Source of the DNA: Strix aluco
Taxonomy: Eukaryota; Chordata; Aves; Strigiformes; Strigidae
NCBI RefSeq assembly: GCF_031877795.1
Contig: NC_133948.1
Location: forward strand, 8,726,948-8,790,947
DNA length: 64,000 nt
Direction: 5' to 3'
In this document: positions 48,001 through 63,000 of the stretch, piece after piece
Position numbering within the stretch: position 1 is the first letter of the stretch
Layout of the letters: each line of letters opens with the position of its first letter
Translations under genes and position numbers: made by a program
The notes under the pieces: generated by a model
What the model saw: the letters and a program-made list of their open reading frames with translations, nothing else
What the model was told of the DNA's origin: nothing
Database searches by the model: none

Positions 48001-51000
48001 GGCAGCATCCTGGAACTGTACTTGTGTGTGCTCCTTGCCAGGGGAATTACCCTACCAGCCAGGCGGGAGAGCAGCAAGGAATAGTTCCCACAACAAAGGC
48101 TTTCTGCTGTGAAGTGGCTCTCCAGCTGTGCATGGGCGAGACAGCGAGGAGGACTGCAAGGAAGAAACGATCTGATTAACTGGCCGGGGGCTACGGGGTG
48201 CCCTGACCTGCTCCCGCCACTGCCCCGTGCTTACCCGCCTGCTCCCGGCTGACAGAGTGGTTGTTGTTTTCATTGTCCCGACTTGGCACCACCAGCTGGA
48301 GCTCATTGATATCGACGGCGGAGTTCTGGATCCCATTCTACAACTCAGAACATGCCCCAGTAAACATCGTCAGATAAACAGTGCAACAGCCAATATGAAA
48401 GAGAGAAAGAGAAATTGCTGAAGCCATTAGCACTAACCTCCTGGTCACTGCATGCGTTGGATGAGCTCCTTTTGGGGCACGTTCTCTGCCTGAAAAGGAG
48501 AGACAGCAACAGCAACAACAAACCCACGAGTGAGTTAAAGATCCACAGAAGGGAAGGTCTCAGTCTCAGCTGTGCTCATCCTGCGAGGTGGACCCAGCAG
48601 GTTATGAGCTCTCCTGCCCACAGGAGCACCCAGAATACTTGCCAAGACTCAGGGCAACAAGGCCTGTTAAGCCAGGGGAGAAAATAATATGCTCATGTGG
48701 TGGAAAGTCAGCTAAAGAAGAGAAGGACTTGTCGTCTTCTTCCCATGATCACTGCAAAAGCAGGAACAGAGTTCAAACCTCTACCAAGTCCCACCAAGAT
48801 CCCACCCCACCAGCTGCTCTTTCATGTCAGTAACTAAATAGTGGGACTGAAATCCTGACTTTGGTCTAGGCAGTAACATCGTTCTTACCCTGTTAGAGTA
48901 TTTCATCTGTGTAGCCAATATTGCATGCTGGATTATATTTAGCAACAGAGACCATTAGATGTTGTTCATTTGTATGAACGTTTTATTAAAAGACGGCGCT
49001 ATGGCAGATGATTACTGGGTAAACATGCCTTGGCTAAAGGGAGACAAAAGCATGTTCTTACCCATTTTTTCCACATTTTTACTAAAACTGAGATTATGAA
49101 ACAACTAGTGTTATTTACTTTTGGATGAATAAGACTTAAAGATGTCACAAAGAAAGGCTGGCAGTAATTAATGCAAAAATGATGGAAGGAAGTGTATTTT
49201 GTCTTTGTGCACAGCAGCTCTCCCTGGGACAGTACAGAGATACGTGGGAGCATTAAGGCACTGACCAGATAGGATGTAACCTGTGTTACTGTTTTCCCTA
49301 TCTCTGCTGTTGGCTGGCACTTATCCTCTTCCTGTTAGAGGGGTTGGCACTTATTCACCTCCATGCAAGTTTTTTTTTTTGGTAGTGATGTGTTGAAGCC
49401 AAGATTTCAAGTTTCCAGTCCCCATTTTATCAGTGTTTGTTTTTGAGAATGGGGGCTCAGAGGCCACCTGATGAGCCTGGCCGGGAGCCAGCGTCTGCTC
49501 CATCTCGGGCATGGCGGGTTTCATTCCTTCACCGTATCATTGGATCTCTTAAAAAATGTTTATTGACTGACAAGTGAATTGAGGGAGAAAAAAAACCATG
49601 ATGTGCCCCTAGCGCTATTCCTAGTGAATACAGAGAAGACTACAGAAAAAGAGGAGAGCGAGCTGGCACTTGAGAATTTAATCCAGAAGAGGTCTGGATG
49701 GATAGCTGTTACTCCAGAGGTACAATGGCATCAGCCACCACTTCATCTTCTAAGGGGAGCACAGGACTAAAGCAGGGAAGGCTCTTCCTCAATGCACTGA
49801 TTTAGGAAGGGAGAGCAGGGAAAGGCTTCCGAGTAAGAGTGATGTTGCCTTATCAAGCAAGATCAAACCAAGTAGGAAATACTTCAGAGTGGAAAATGTG
49901 TATGTAAATATTCCACACATACACACACCAGAAGCTCTTATTGGGCACCAGAACCATTTCAGCAGGAGTGACCTGACAAAACATGCCCCCAGATAATGAA
50001 TTAGCGTAGTGGTCAATGCATTCAGGTAGATGGTGGGAGAACTATGTGTAATTCCCTGCTTTCTTCACATTGCATTCATTTTTTTAAATCTCTCTTCCTT
50101 GTCCCAACTCTTTCTTGACAAAACCCATGACAAAAGTTTAATCAAATCTGATATATTCCTATGAAACATTCTTGTTTCAAATAACTGGCATGTTACAAGC
50201 AAATTTGTTAAAATATTCCCGCCCAGGGATTAAAGAGCACAAAGGAAATGTTCTCCTCTAAGAAAACATAACTTAGCACATATTTCTTCCACACTGAACA
50301 CCAAGTATTGGCAACCCAGACTTTTTAGTTATCTAGATGGTCTCACTTTTGGGTTTGTTATTTGAACTTTTAGCATGACTTAACAAACAAAATGTTCGAG
50401 TTCTCAGAAACACAAATAAAAATGTGTTCCTTGGATGCTTGTATACAGCTGTCCCATTTATAAGATATTCATATTCTCTGGGACAAAGCTGGAAAGATGG
50501 AATACTCATTTTAAAAGTCTCAGCAACTGACAGCTATGATAAACTATGGATAGACAGGGCAAGTTCTGCCTTAAGAAACTGAAATACCTAACATCCATTT
50601 GGCTCCTTTCCTTGCCATTTTTTATAAATGTTGTGCTTTAGAATAGTTAGCAGACACTGTAACTACCTTGAAATCAACACCGCAGTTTGGCAGCACAAAC
50701 CAAAGGGAGAGTAAGGTGGCCCCGTCAAGGATGTTTTCTGTGTGAGTATGGTAGAATAAGTGAGAACAAGAGAAGGAAGAGTCCTGTTCTTCCCAAAGTT
50801 TAAATAAGGATTAAAAAATGGTAACAGGTTTAAATGTCCCCATTTTAACTTTTTCTTCCTTCATCACACTTTGGGTATTGAGTGAGTGATTTCCACGGAA
50901 CAATTTGATTTGCTGTTAAAAACCAACACACACAAAGGATAAGAGTTTCTAGATTCAGTCAACAATTTTGGTGGAAACTTGAGATTTTTTTTTTTCTTCT

Positions 51001-54000
51001 ATTCAGAGCTATTCCCACAGTGTCTGGAGAGAAGCGCTAGTTAGGAGAACTGGGGATCTTAGTCTGTCTTTAGCACATTCTCTAGCTACATCTCCCGTGG
51101 CACACTGCAGTACCTCACCACCAAAGAGACCAAAGATTCAGATCGGTGCACAGCTCATGGATATAAAACAGCCAACGTGCAAATATATCAGTTTCCATCA
51201 TTTAAAAGAAGTTGTAATTTTTTTAAAACAAAAATTGCTTCAAACTTCTCAAATAAACCAAAAAATTCAAGTCTGTTGGCAGCTTTGTGAAGATTGTCTT
51301 GTACTCCCCAGCAGGCAGCTCCAGCTAGGTCTAGCTGTCTTAGGGCTCTAACTAAACCAGCCTGATGTGTAGAGGGACAGAAATGGAGAACACAGCTACA
51401 ATAGGCAGGGAGGGGTTTCTGGGTTGCGCCTAACATGAGGATGGCAGAGGAAAGGTCTGGCTTTGGTCCAGAAGTGATGAGGATTCTCTAGGAGGGCATT
51501 ATATGACAAAGGAAAAAGTTTCACTCCCAGGTGACAGTCAGGCTGCAGGCAGTGACTGGCAGGGCGGCTTGCATGGAGAGAGATGGCAGCACATGATGAC
51601 TTGATGGAATAGCTGTACACGTAGGGGGTTGTAATTGGAAACAGGTTGTTGGCAGGCTATGCAGATGTAAAATGCAGTTGCAATCCATGGGTTGCAACCA
51701 TCGAGCAAAAGTCTGACTGCATTGGACAGGATTAAAATTAAATAAGGTGGACATGTCTGTTGTTCTTGGGGCTTGGGAAAGAAAATAAAAAATACCCCAC
51801 TACTTGAGCCAGGCCTCATGGCCAAAAGTAATTAGAATTATTGGCCAACTAACAACTGAAGCTTTCATTCCCTCTCCAAACAGCAAACAAAAGCTGCAGT
51901 GTGGCAGAGACTTGGAGTTTCCCCAGAGAGCTTTGCCCTGGCTGAATGCAATGAGCCCAAGCAGACACTGCTGACGACTTGGTGCATTGGAGTGGCAGTA
52001 GTTGCCAAGCCCATCCCTGGCCATTTCTACCCCTGGCAAAGGCAGAACTTGCTACTTCTAGCTGAGCAAGAGCAGCAGATAGAAATGGGGAAAAAAAATA
52101 CAGCTAAACCTGGTACCAGAGGAACAAGTAAAGTACGAAGAAAAAAGATAGTGGAAGGCAAGTTTACAAGGCCAAGAGCTTGAAGGATACTACTGGAATC
52201 CTTTACAATGGCACACTCCAGCCAGGATGAGTATTACCATGCCTCAGAGAGCTGGTCCCATTTCTGAGCACGCTGCATTGTTAAAGCATCTTCATTTCTC
52301 CCCTCAGCCCAGCCCTTGCCATCCTGACATTTTCTGCAGTGTGGACAGACTGGCTAATACACATTTGACACCTGATTTCAAGCCCCTATTTAGGGCAAGA
52401 AACATAAAATAGAGCTTGGTGGGCTCAAACTAAAAGAAGTTTAGAGATGCTTAATGGCCTCTGCAGTCTTATTCTGAGCTGCATTAAAAACTCACAGCTG
52501 GGAAGTGTAGGCGAGCTCCAACCAGCTCCAGCAGGTCCTTCCCCAGAGACCAATATCCTCGAAGCAGTTAGCCCAGTAAAGAGGAAAAAAAAAAAAAGAC
52601 TTCCAGTGCAATACAAGAGAGATTGCTCAGCACAGGTCATGGCATCACTTCTACATGTGTCAGATCTCACTTAAACTCTTTAAGTCTGACAAGAAATAAA
52701 GTATTGTAGTCAAGGCCTCCCTGGGATAGCATGTAGGGAATATAGGCAGCTGGGATAGTAAACGGCCTTTCAAGAGGTTAAAGGACTAGGGATAGTCTCT
52801 ATTTATATATAGTCAATAGCTGACTGAGGTGTATCTTTCTTTAGAAAAAGTTGTAGAGCAATAAAAAGGCATAAACACCAGTGTTAAAAGAAGTGAGTCT
52901 AATCCTGGTCCTGTGCCATAGGACCCCTGGTAGGATGTATTCACAGTGACCAGAACATACAAACATTTGTGGGGGAAAAAAATGCATTCAGGTTTTTTTC
53001 TGTTGATTGGCAAGAGCAGAATGTTACTTTATTTTGTAAACATCCAACAAGCAAAAAGCCAAATTGTGCAAATGAGCAGCATGGCCTAACTTTCTAAACA
53101 GGCTAGACAGAGTAAACTTCAGCCAGTGAAATCTCAGATTGCCGGTGTACTTTTTGGTTTGAATAATACTCTGCTTCATGGATAGTTACAGTGAAATTAA
53201 ATAGGGGTAATGGAGAAAGAGCAGCCTCCTCAACATGTGTATCAGCCCAGACTGCTGCTATAGCAAAGGGAGCGTGTTTCTACCTCTTTTGAAGATTGGC
53301 AAGGATATAAAAATAAAGTATTTGGTATCTGGAAGACATTTTCCACCAGACGTTTTCCTTTAGAGCTAGCAAAAAATTGTGGTCTAAATTAGTGTTCTGC
53401 AAGCTTTTTAAAAAGGAAAAAGGTTAGTTAGATGTAACACATGCAAGTTTAACTCTTACAACTATGAAAAGCTCAGGCCCTGAAAGCAGGAATTTCTAGA
53501 TACAGCAAGAGAGATCATATTTAAGTTTCACCACTTTGCCCATGTTCTCTTATACCCAGTATCATGGCCTGTATTTTGTATTTATTCAGCAAAAGTTAGA
53601 AATGCAGCCTCCAAAGGTACAAGGAAAACAAAGCTGCTCTATCAAACCAACTTCAATGACTAAGAGTGGCTGGGTAATCCTGAGACCTTTTGGGTTGGAG
53701 GATGCACAATAGATGAGGCAGGGGATGCAGGAAGAGAGAAGACAGACTGGTTGTATGCTGCCACTGGGAAATGAATGCTATTACTGATACCCAGTCACCA
53801 CAGTGGAGCTCGGCAAGGGACAGTATTTGTTTCAGTTTACCTGATGTTTTCATTGAAGTCAAAAGATTTGAAAAATACTGTTTGTTTTGACAAACACCTG
53901 GGGAGCTTGGGCTCTGTCTTGAATTTGTTGGAAGGAAAAAAAATAAATCACTGTTTCTACAAAAATTTTTTCACTAGGAAGTTAGTAAGAAAAATGCAAA

Positions 54001-57000
54001 CATATGCTGGGGGATGGAGAAGCTTTTTCCTGATAGAGAAAAGAAATATATAAAATAAAAGCAATTGACTGGAAAGATATGCTTTTCTCACTGGCTGGTT
54101 TGAACCATTTAACTAGTTAGCATCAGGACCTGGAAATCAGCAACCCAGTCTGACCATCAGCTCACTTGACCATGTCATTCTGGATGACATTTTGGGATAA
54201 TCACAGGTACTGCAGCTGCTCTCGGCCCTTCCCTCACTGTCAGAGGGATGTGTAGATGACTGCTTAACGCATGAAGTGCATTGGAATGAAAATGGAATGC
54301 ACAGTATCTTGGATAAAACATGCTACAGGCTGGAAAATATTATTTAATCTTAATTCTAAGTTAATTCTAAATTAATACTTTTGTTATTATTTACTTTCCT
54401 GCAGAGCATTAGTGACAGTTAGAGTCAAAGTGTGGAATCACTGTGAAAAGATGCAGTGGCTGTCAGCTTAGCTTGCTCAGGAGACTCGGGGAAGGATGAT
54501 CTTTCTGTTCTGCATTTATCTGTTGGCCAGCTAGTGTCCCAAAACTGAGGTTCAAAGGCACCACTGCCATTGAAACAAAATAATTTCCACGAAAGTCCTC
54601 ACCTTTCAGGCATTTCTGCAGGAAAAGGGAAAAAAAGGGAGGCACAGGAGCTGCAGAAGTAGGAAAGAAAACCGGGGAGCCTAGGGCTGGAGTAGTGACT
54701 GGCATTGATCTCTGTATCCACACACTTTACTACATTTAAAGGACAACAAGCATTAGCAGAGCAAAGGAAACATAACTCTGTTTTCTGGTCTTTTTCCTGT
54801 ATGGATAATATAACATACTTCAAAGGCTCAGATATGCATCATCTTACCTCCAAGCTATGCAGAGGGCAGAGAGCAAAGCAAGTGCAAAGAAGATGGTCCC
54901 TGTTATAATTGCCAGCATCATCATGCTTTCCTTTCTCTCCTGCCTCACAGCATCTACAGTGTTAGGTTCAGTGATGTTCTTGTATTCAAAGAGCATTGCA
55001 AAGCCTCGGCCCCGGTCTGTAGTAGTGATCAGTTCCATGATAACCTCAACCATTTCCAGAGATGAACCAAAGACCATGGTCTTGTTTAAAGGTGAATTTG
55101 GTCCACAGAAGCGAGAGGAAAATGTGATGAGATCAGAAACGTATAGTACATCATGGGGACAGACATCCGCTGCTGACTGCGGGCTGGAGGAGATTTCCAC
55201 AGGCAATACTGTTGTGGGAAGAGTCCAGGTCTCTACTGTAACTTCATCTCTCTCACTAGCAGCGAGGTGGGCAAGCAAGATTTTCCCTTTCAAATCTTCT
55301 TCTCTTTCCAGGCCACTGGTATTTTGCCTCCTCATTGTGGCACTACCAGCCACAGGGAGTGGCAGTTCTTCTGGTTGAGCCTTGGTAATTGCTTTGGGTT
55401 GCTTCATCTGCTTTGACTGGTTTTCTTCAGATGCTTGTTTGGCTTCATCTTTTTTTGAGGCTGATCCTGGAAGTTCATCCACATGACTAGCAAGGTCCTT
55501 TGACTGATCTCCTGTGCTCAGATTCTGAGCCACCTTCGACATCCAGGTCTGGAGAGAGGGTTTTGTAGTATGGAGAGCAAAGTCCAGGTTTTCCTCAACA
55601 GAAGGTATGTCCTTATTTCCTGTTTTAGTGGGGGCTGAAAAGCCATCCCAGGGGGTTTGAGTTTCACTAGAGCTCTCAAAGATGTCAAAGTCAAAAATTT
55701 CCAAGATAAGATGGGTTCTCATGGGAATGAAAAATTGCCAAACGCAGTGTGTCCCTGGGTAGTAGTTGTTTGGAAAACCTGGTGATAAAATCAGGCCTCT
55801 TTCCATTGACTCCACCACTGCACCACAGGAGTAATACACCTGGGAAGTAAAAGAAATAAGCTTAGATCTTGCCAAAGATTATATACAGGATGCAGTCTGC
55901 TAGACCTACTGAAGGTCCTACTCTTTTCTTTCCCTTCAGGGACTGGTATAAAATAGCCTCGAGAAAGGAGAATTTGTTAAGCTTGTACAAGTCTATCTTC
56001 TGCTTTCCCATTTGGAGCATTAATCTAATATTTCTAAGATGGAAAAACACTATTGGAGACTACAGAAGTGGATACTGAATGATCAGCCTCCACAGAAATA
56101 TAATCCAGATGAGTAATTCACATAATTCTCACTTTCTACTACTGATCATAGTACCATCCATTTCTACTGTTGGCTGACATACAGCTTTTTGACCACACAA
56201 ATATGTTGTCCTAAACAGCTGGTTATGTGATAAAAATCTTAAGAAGCTAAAAAAAACCTGTGTCACCACAGCATCTTGAACTCTGTGTTATTTTCATTAT
56301 AAAAACATTTTTTTAAATGTAAAAAAAATACCCTGCATTTATCATTACCCATGATTCATCCATCCAACTCATCTTCTGTTTCAAAGACATTCAGCCCTAT
56401 TTACTTCAATACATAGTAAAATCTAGGTGATTTTAATTGGGTAAATTGTCTCTTCTTCAAATGCAAAGCCTCTCAAAATAGTTATAGCAGATACCAGCTC
56501 TCACTAGTAAACTAGCAATCAACATTTTACATAACGCAGCGATAGTCCCATGTGAAATTTGCTATTTCTTCTTTCTCCATAAATAGCCTTCAGGCTCCAA
56601 AGAGGAAGGAAGTCCGTAAATGGCAGCACTAACTACCATGCTGCTTCTTCTCGAAAGGTACATGAGGTTGCTTTCACACATATTTACAACTACCTTCTCC
56701 CAAAGACTCTCTTGGAGCCTTTTTTCAAGATTCTTTCATAAATTTGGAGAGCACAGAGCCCTCTCTGTGCCTTGGGCAATTGTTTTCAAAAAGGGGAAAA
56801 AATAAGTCAGAAGTACTTAGGTACAAGCCCTGTCTAGGAGCATGGGTTTACAAGTATTAATTGGAAAAGAAAGGGAATGCCTTGGGTTTGGTGGTTGGTT
56901 GGTGGTTTTTTTATTGGAAATGATTAGTCATCTTGGTCTGTTATCTATTTAAACACAAAGCAAGCTTGGCAGTAGAACAAACAAAGCTTATGAAGTCCAT

Positions 57001-60000
57001 ATAAAGCCACAAAGATCAAAATACTCCTGATTTTTTTTTCACTTAGTCCCTCCCCTTGGCTCATATTGAAATGGAAAGAAAAAAAATGCAACACCAAATG
57101 TTAAAAGCCCTTAAATAAAAACAAAAAGCTAGATCTGTTCTGCAAGGCATGACCTTTGCTTTCCAGCAGGTGCTGTTCATATTCTGAGTGATTTCAGAGT
57201 GGGTGGCAGGATGGCAATAGAAAAGGACCAAAACAGCACCTTGGGTGGAAATTGTATTCTGTATTCAACTTGAAATCCAATCTTTGACTTTTAAAAGTGT
57301 CATTTAAATCAAAGCTTATGTTAATTATAGCGAAATAAACTACAGGCTTCTCATTTAAGGCTGGACTATGGCTTGAAGTCTCAAGTGGAAAAGAAACCAC
57401 ATTCATGTGCCAAATACATACCATTTTCTGCCTAGTGCCTTAGGAGCCCCACAGCATGTAATACCAAAGTAAATTAATAGAAATGTATTGATCTTTTCTC
57501 TAAGAGGTAAAATTTTGGGGGTTAGTCTGAATTAGCTAGCTCATGGTAAAAATCCAGGTGAAAAAACTAAAACTTTATGTGAATTTAAGAGGCTACAGAC
57601 CCTAACATTTAGATCCATTTGATAATTCACATCAGAATTACAGATAAATTTGTTGTCATCTGGATTTTACTGAAAACTAGCTGGTTTCCAGTGAATATGT
57701 TACTCTTCCCTCAGGGAGAGGATTGCTCCTACACTTGGAAGAAAGAAAGAGGGCTTTTCTGTGACTTCTCTTGTATTCCTTCCTTCTATCCCAGAATAGC
57801 AGTGCAGACTTGCCTTTGTCCCATGCTAGTCTTCTGAGTTCACTTTTAACTAAGATATCTGCATATCAAGAAACAGTAAATAATGCCTAATTTTTCAACT
57901 AAAATATGTATCCAGTTTTGGAGCCAGAATGTGCACCAGAACTGCTGCTATTGCAGGGTGGTACTCCTGGATGTGGGAGGATTACAGAATGGCCCAAAAC
58001 TCCTTAAATTAGCAATGATTGAGGGTTGAGATTTTATTTTGAGGAATATGTGAACTGATCTAGTTGTCTTTTTTCAGACACTGAGAAGGCGCTTGGAGGC
58101 GTTCACAGCCCCACCTCTACTACCAGAAGACTTTGTTAACACCCCAAAGCAGCAGCCATCAGTTCAGTGGATCTTGTGGGATTAATCACCAAAGTGCTGA
58201 ATGGGTAAGTGCATCCCCCCATAAATCCCTCGCCCCCGCTGTCAGGATAGGCTCCCTTTCCTGCCTTCATTTTCACTTGAATCTGTCATCATTTGGAGAG
58301 AAATATCTTGCACACTCTGTGTACATCCAGTGAGTCTCGGATTCAAACTCAGATGCCTCTTGTTCCCCTATGAACCACGTAGTCACCAGTTGGCTGCAAT
58401 ATCTAGTTGAATCCCAACAGGTACCCTGCGTCCCCGAACCTCGCCAGAAGGGATTTGTGCAACACGTACATTCCAGAAATATGGCTCAAAGGTCACGGCA
58501 GTGGGGGAATTGTTCATTTATTATAGCTTGGGAGACTGAAAAAGTTCAAGACTTGCTCTGAGACCAGGAAAAAAAACATAAGGGACAGGAAATGCAAGAC
58601 AGATCCAAGGCAGGGGGAGAAGGATTTCTGATTAATTTATAATCCACAACTGAATGACTGACAAAACTGACAAAACAAATTCATTTGAATCATCCATTAA
58701 GAAGGCTGAGTTTCATCAATTAGATACAGATGTTCCCTTCTGTAGCAAGTTGTAGACTTGTGGGCTTTTGACAAAGGCATGCAAAAAAATTAGCACATTT
58801 TTAATCTTTGCAAGTGATAGGTGGTTGTTTTTTTAAAAACAACACTTGATATATGCCCACACCAATTAGGTCAATTATGAGCAGGGAGAACCAGATTAGC
58901 AGTCCTGTTCATCTGCTTTTCAGTACTTCTCACTCTGGCTAGGAGTTCCAAATGTTTAAAATAGTTGTGTTGAGCTGAACCTCCAGCCTGCTGTGGTCAG
59001 ACATACCCTATCTGCCTTCTGAACTAGGATAACTGGGGAACAGCATTTAATAGGTTGCAGAGAAGAAGTAACTCAAATCTCAGCTATTGCTTCTTCACCA
59101 GAAACATAATGGTTGGATATTTCAGAAGATGACAAAATGTCGCATTTCCCTTTTGCACACTACACAGCCCACTCAGAAGCTTAAATCTATGCCCATTACG
59201 AAAAAATACCCCATTGTCACACATTTACCCCCTCCTGTGCTGACATTTGGACTTTCTAGAAATGAGTAGTTAATATTGGCATCGGCTTTGAGCTACTTAG
59301 TTAAGATATACATATGTAAGGAGTTATAAGGCCTCTGCACCAGGAAACACAGGGCTAAGGAGTACGAGGAGGACCTTGTGCTAGTCTCTCATAAGTGATT
59401 CTGGCAGTGGTGCCCTGATGGTGGGACAAATGCTCTGCTGCCCTCTGAAGTGGAGGTTTGCAACAAACCCATGGGCGATGCAGTTGCAGAGAGCCTGGGA
59501 GTTTTTCTTAATCATAAAGCTATGCTGGGTTGGAACAGATGTGGCCACAAGTGACAGCAAGACATTGCTCAGAAATCTCCCCGCAGACACTAGCGTCTGG
59601 TTCCTGAGGAGCACCACCTCTCAAAGAAAGAGCAAGCCCTTGACAAGTAGGGGTGCAGCCAGTATGTGATTTCTTCAAACTGGACGCTATACACCAAGGA
59701 ACTCTTGAGAAGCAGGTGGCACTGATGAAAAGCATAATTCCCATGCAGAAAAGGGGGAAAATAATTGTTTTGGCCAGATGGGAGTTTATTATAAGGCCCA
59801 ACTAAGTATATGCACAGGAAAGAGTAGCTATCATCATCTGAGTAATACAACCCTCAACTCTGCTCTCCACTCACAGAACACTTACAAATGTAGCCTCTGC
59901 ATTGTTCCAGTAGGAACATTGTCAGAGAATCAACATGTTCTAAGAGAATCCTGCTCACTATGAGAATAATTTAATTAGCAGCACCCTTTCTTTAATCACA

Positions 60001-63000
60001 ATTACTGCCAAAGAAAGCACCAGATGAGCTAGATCAGAGGCACACACAGAGGCAAGCTCTTAATTTTGCCAGGACAGGATAAGTTCTTGTGGCACTTTAC
60101 ATCAAAGCCAGGAGACCCTCCTGGCTGCTTCCACCAGACCAAAGCCACACTCAAAACCTGCAGGAAGGTCTTGCAAAAAGCCATGAATGGCAAGTTGTGG
60201 CAGCCCCTAGCTGGCCCACGAGTGCCCTTCAGTGATGGGTACCAGCCTTTGCCTGAATCATTAGAAGCAGGCAGCACTCAGTTTCAAAAGCTTCTCTGTC
60301 CTGCCTCCAAGAGACAAATGCTTCTGGCATGAGGTGGTGCTGGGAGCCCAGAGGGAATGCGGGGAGGGTGCTGTGACATGTAGGTGGTAAGAGAAGGTGA
60401 TAATGGCCACCTGTTTTAGTTTGCAAGCACATAAGCCCTGCTGAAGAGAAGTGAAAACAAAGTGATGCAAGGTCCTGACTAGGGAAACCCTCAACCCGTT
60501 TGTGCTCATAGTTTTTGCTGAAGCTCAAAAAGGTGAAGTAGTGATAAATTTTCTTCATTCATGTTAATGCTGGTTACAAGGAGCTGCTGTTTGCAGCATC
60601 CTGGAGGGCACCGTCTTGCTTGCATCCCAAAGACTGTTTATTTTTAAAGTGCATTTATTTCAAAGAAGAGGGAGGAGGACATCCTGTCTTGATGTTTGTC
60701 ATTACTCTGTGAGCACAATCTCAGATTCTCTGGCTTGGCACCTGTCCGATGTAGTTTGTTTTCTTTTATAACATACTCACCCAAGAAACAGCAAGTTCTT
60801 TTGGTGCATACCCAGAGTCAGAGTGAAAGCCTCAGCAGAGGAAACTGGAGACACATAGTTGAGCCACTAAATTTCCAAGACATCCTCGGGGGCCAAGCCA
60901 CACACTTAATAGAGATACCCAGTTGCAGGCTTGTAAGGAAATGATGTGCAAAGATCATAACCCACTTTGCCCTCATTAATGCCTTATGCACATCTCAGCT
61001 TCTGTGCATTTCTCACGTGTATTTCCAGTTTCAGGCAGACTTAAAAATGTCACTTCCACCTTTTTAGAAATGACAGAGAAGGAATAATCCACTATAATTC
61101 AAACTGACTGTATGTTTAAGAGGTGCTGCATTTATTAGTCTTTTCAGGAAGAGATGTGTATCATCTCCTTATCCAAGTTAAAGGGCTTTTTGGTCTTTGC
61201 TTGAAGACTGTACTAGAAAGATTTAATACAAGAGTAATGAGAGAAGGTGAGGATAGAAGCTATTTATGCAGACCTTATGCCCTTAAAAAAATTTACTGTG
61301 AAGTCAAAATACTTGATTATGATCCTGCACTCTTGACCGAAAGATTCTTTTATGTTCTATCTCTTCCTGTAAAATAGCCCCACTACATAAATGATCCTTT
61401 ACTGATTTTTTTTTTTTTTTTTTTTTTAGACTAGGAAAGAGAGAACCCTTCCCCAAGTGGATTTTTTTGCTTCATTTAAAAAACAAAATCTACTGCAGCT
61501 GCCTGGTGCCAGAGCAGGACTGCAGGCAGTATATGGCAGTTCTATAGTAGCCTTATCTTGTCAGCCTACAGCTGATTCAACAGCAGCCACAGAGATATGC
61601 AATTAGTTTCTGGACAGAGATGGATGCTGTCTTAGAATCCAAGACTGTTCAGTCTGGATGACTAAATTTAGCCATCTGAGCTCACTGTAGTATCAGTGGG
61701 CTGAAAATCCAGCAAGTTTTATTTAGGATCCCTCACCCTTCCAAAATTAAAAGCATATTATGTGCACACATGCACACACATGTGTGTTTCTTTCAAAGAG
61801 CTGGCAAAGCTTTGAGACTACCTCACCAGCTCCTTCACTTTTTATTCTGCCCCAGGGACCTCTTTAAAACTCTGGCTCCACCAACATCTTTGCAGTTGCT
61901 CAAAACATGTATGGTATCTCAGTTACTTCCCCCTTCTCCCCTCCAAACATAGGAGATTCATTCTGAGTTAAAGATCACTCAGACTCACAAGGACATTTGA
62001 ACAGAGCCAACCACCTGGGATGAAATATGAAGTGGCCCAAACTTTCAGCCAGAGCAGAAAGAAAATGCTAAACTTAGGGTTTTAAAAAGAAAATGAGAAG
62101 GAAAAAGGGAAAGTGGTCATTCCACAATCCCAACTTAAGGGGAAAAAACAAAATAGACAAGTCTTTACTTGCTGACGTGGCTGAAACTAGCTGCAAAGCT
62201 ACCAGAAATACAATTCTTGTGGTTCCCAGCAAAAGCCCCAAGTTCTCCTCTCACAGTATTTCCAAGTTAGGGAAGTCTGAGCTTTTTGGATGCTCATCAA
62301 ATACAGGATCTGAGGAAAGACTATCCCAAGAGTAAGATGTAAAACTCCAGTCTGTTAGTTTAAGAAGTGACCACATTTACTTCACTAGCTGACTGATCTA
62401 GAGATCAAAGCTGGTAGGACTTTTTCCAAGTGGAAGACAAAGTAAATCGGAGACTTTATAAAATTAGCACTCTACTTAATTTTGCATTTTCAGCTCATCT
62501 TTGCATGCAAGGTTTATTTTCTTTCATTAACATGAACTAGATACAGCAGCAGTGCTTCTAACTTATTTTTTCACCTGGCAGCACAAGAATTCCTGGAAGT
62601 GCCTTGAAATCCCCATTTCCCCCTCTGCCAAATTGCCTTCGCTGTTTAAAGCGTGAGGCAACAGCAAAAGAAGAGTCTCTTGTCCCATATTAGGGCAACT
62701 CTTCAAGTATCTCTGGATGGTTGAAAGTAGCAGATCTGCCAGAACTAGATCAGGACATGGGATTGACAGAGTATAACAAAAATTGTCGACAGTTCGCTTA
62801 GTTATTAGGAGAGAGTTTCCCTGTCTCCTTTTTCCAGTCCTTAACTGTGATTTTTTTTTTTCCAATTGATCTCTAGAAGAGTTCTCAACAATTATGAAAG
62901 TATCCTTTCAAACTATCCTTTCAAACTAGCAAACCTAGTTTGCTAAGGTGTCTCCCTTGCCCTCCCAGTAACCCTGTCCCAACACAAACCCTTATACCTG

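Noticed and set aside
59520-59801. Cys-containing minus-strand frame between exons B and A of the CUB gene
   Set aside because: I could not find an acceptor/donor pair with the phase 0 end that exon B needs, and the plus strand is open over the same stretch.
62563-62865. 100-codon minus-strand frame upstream of the CUB exon
   Set aside because: It begins in a poly-Lys stretch from an A/T run, has no signal peptide or known motif, and no convincing splice sites in phase.
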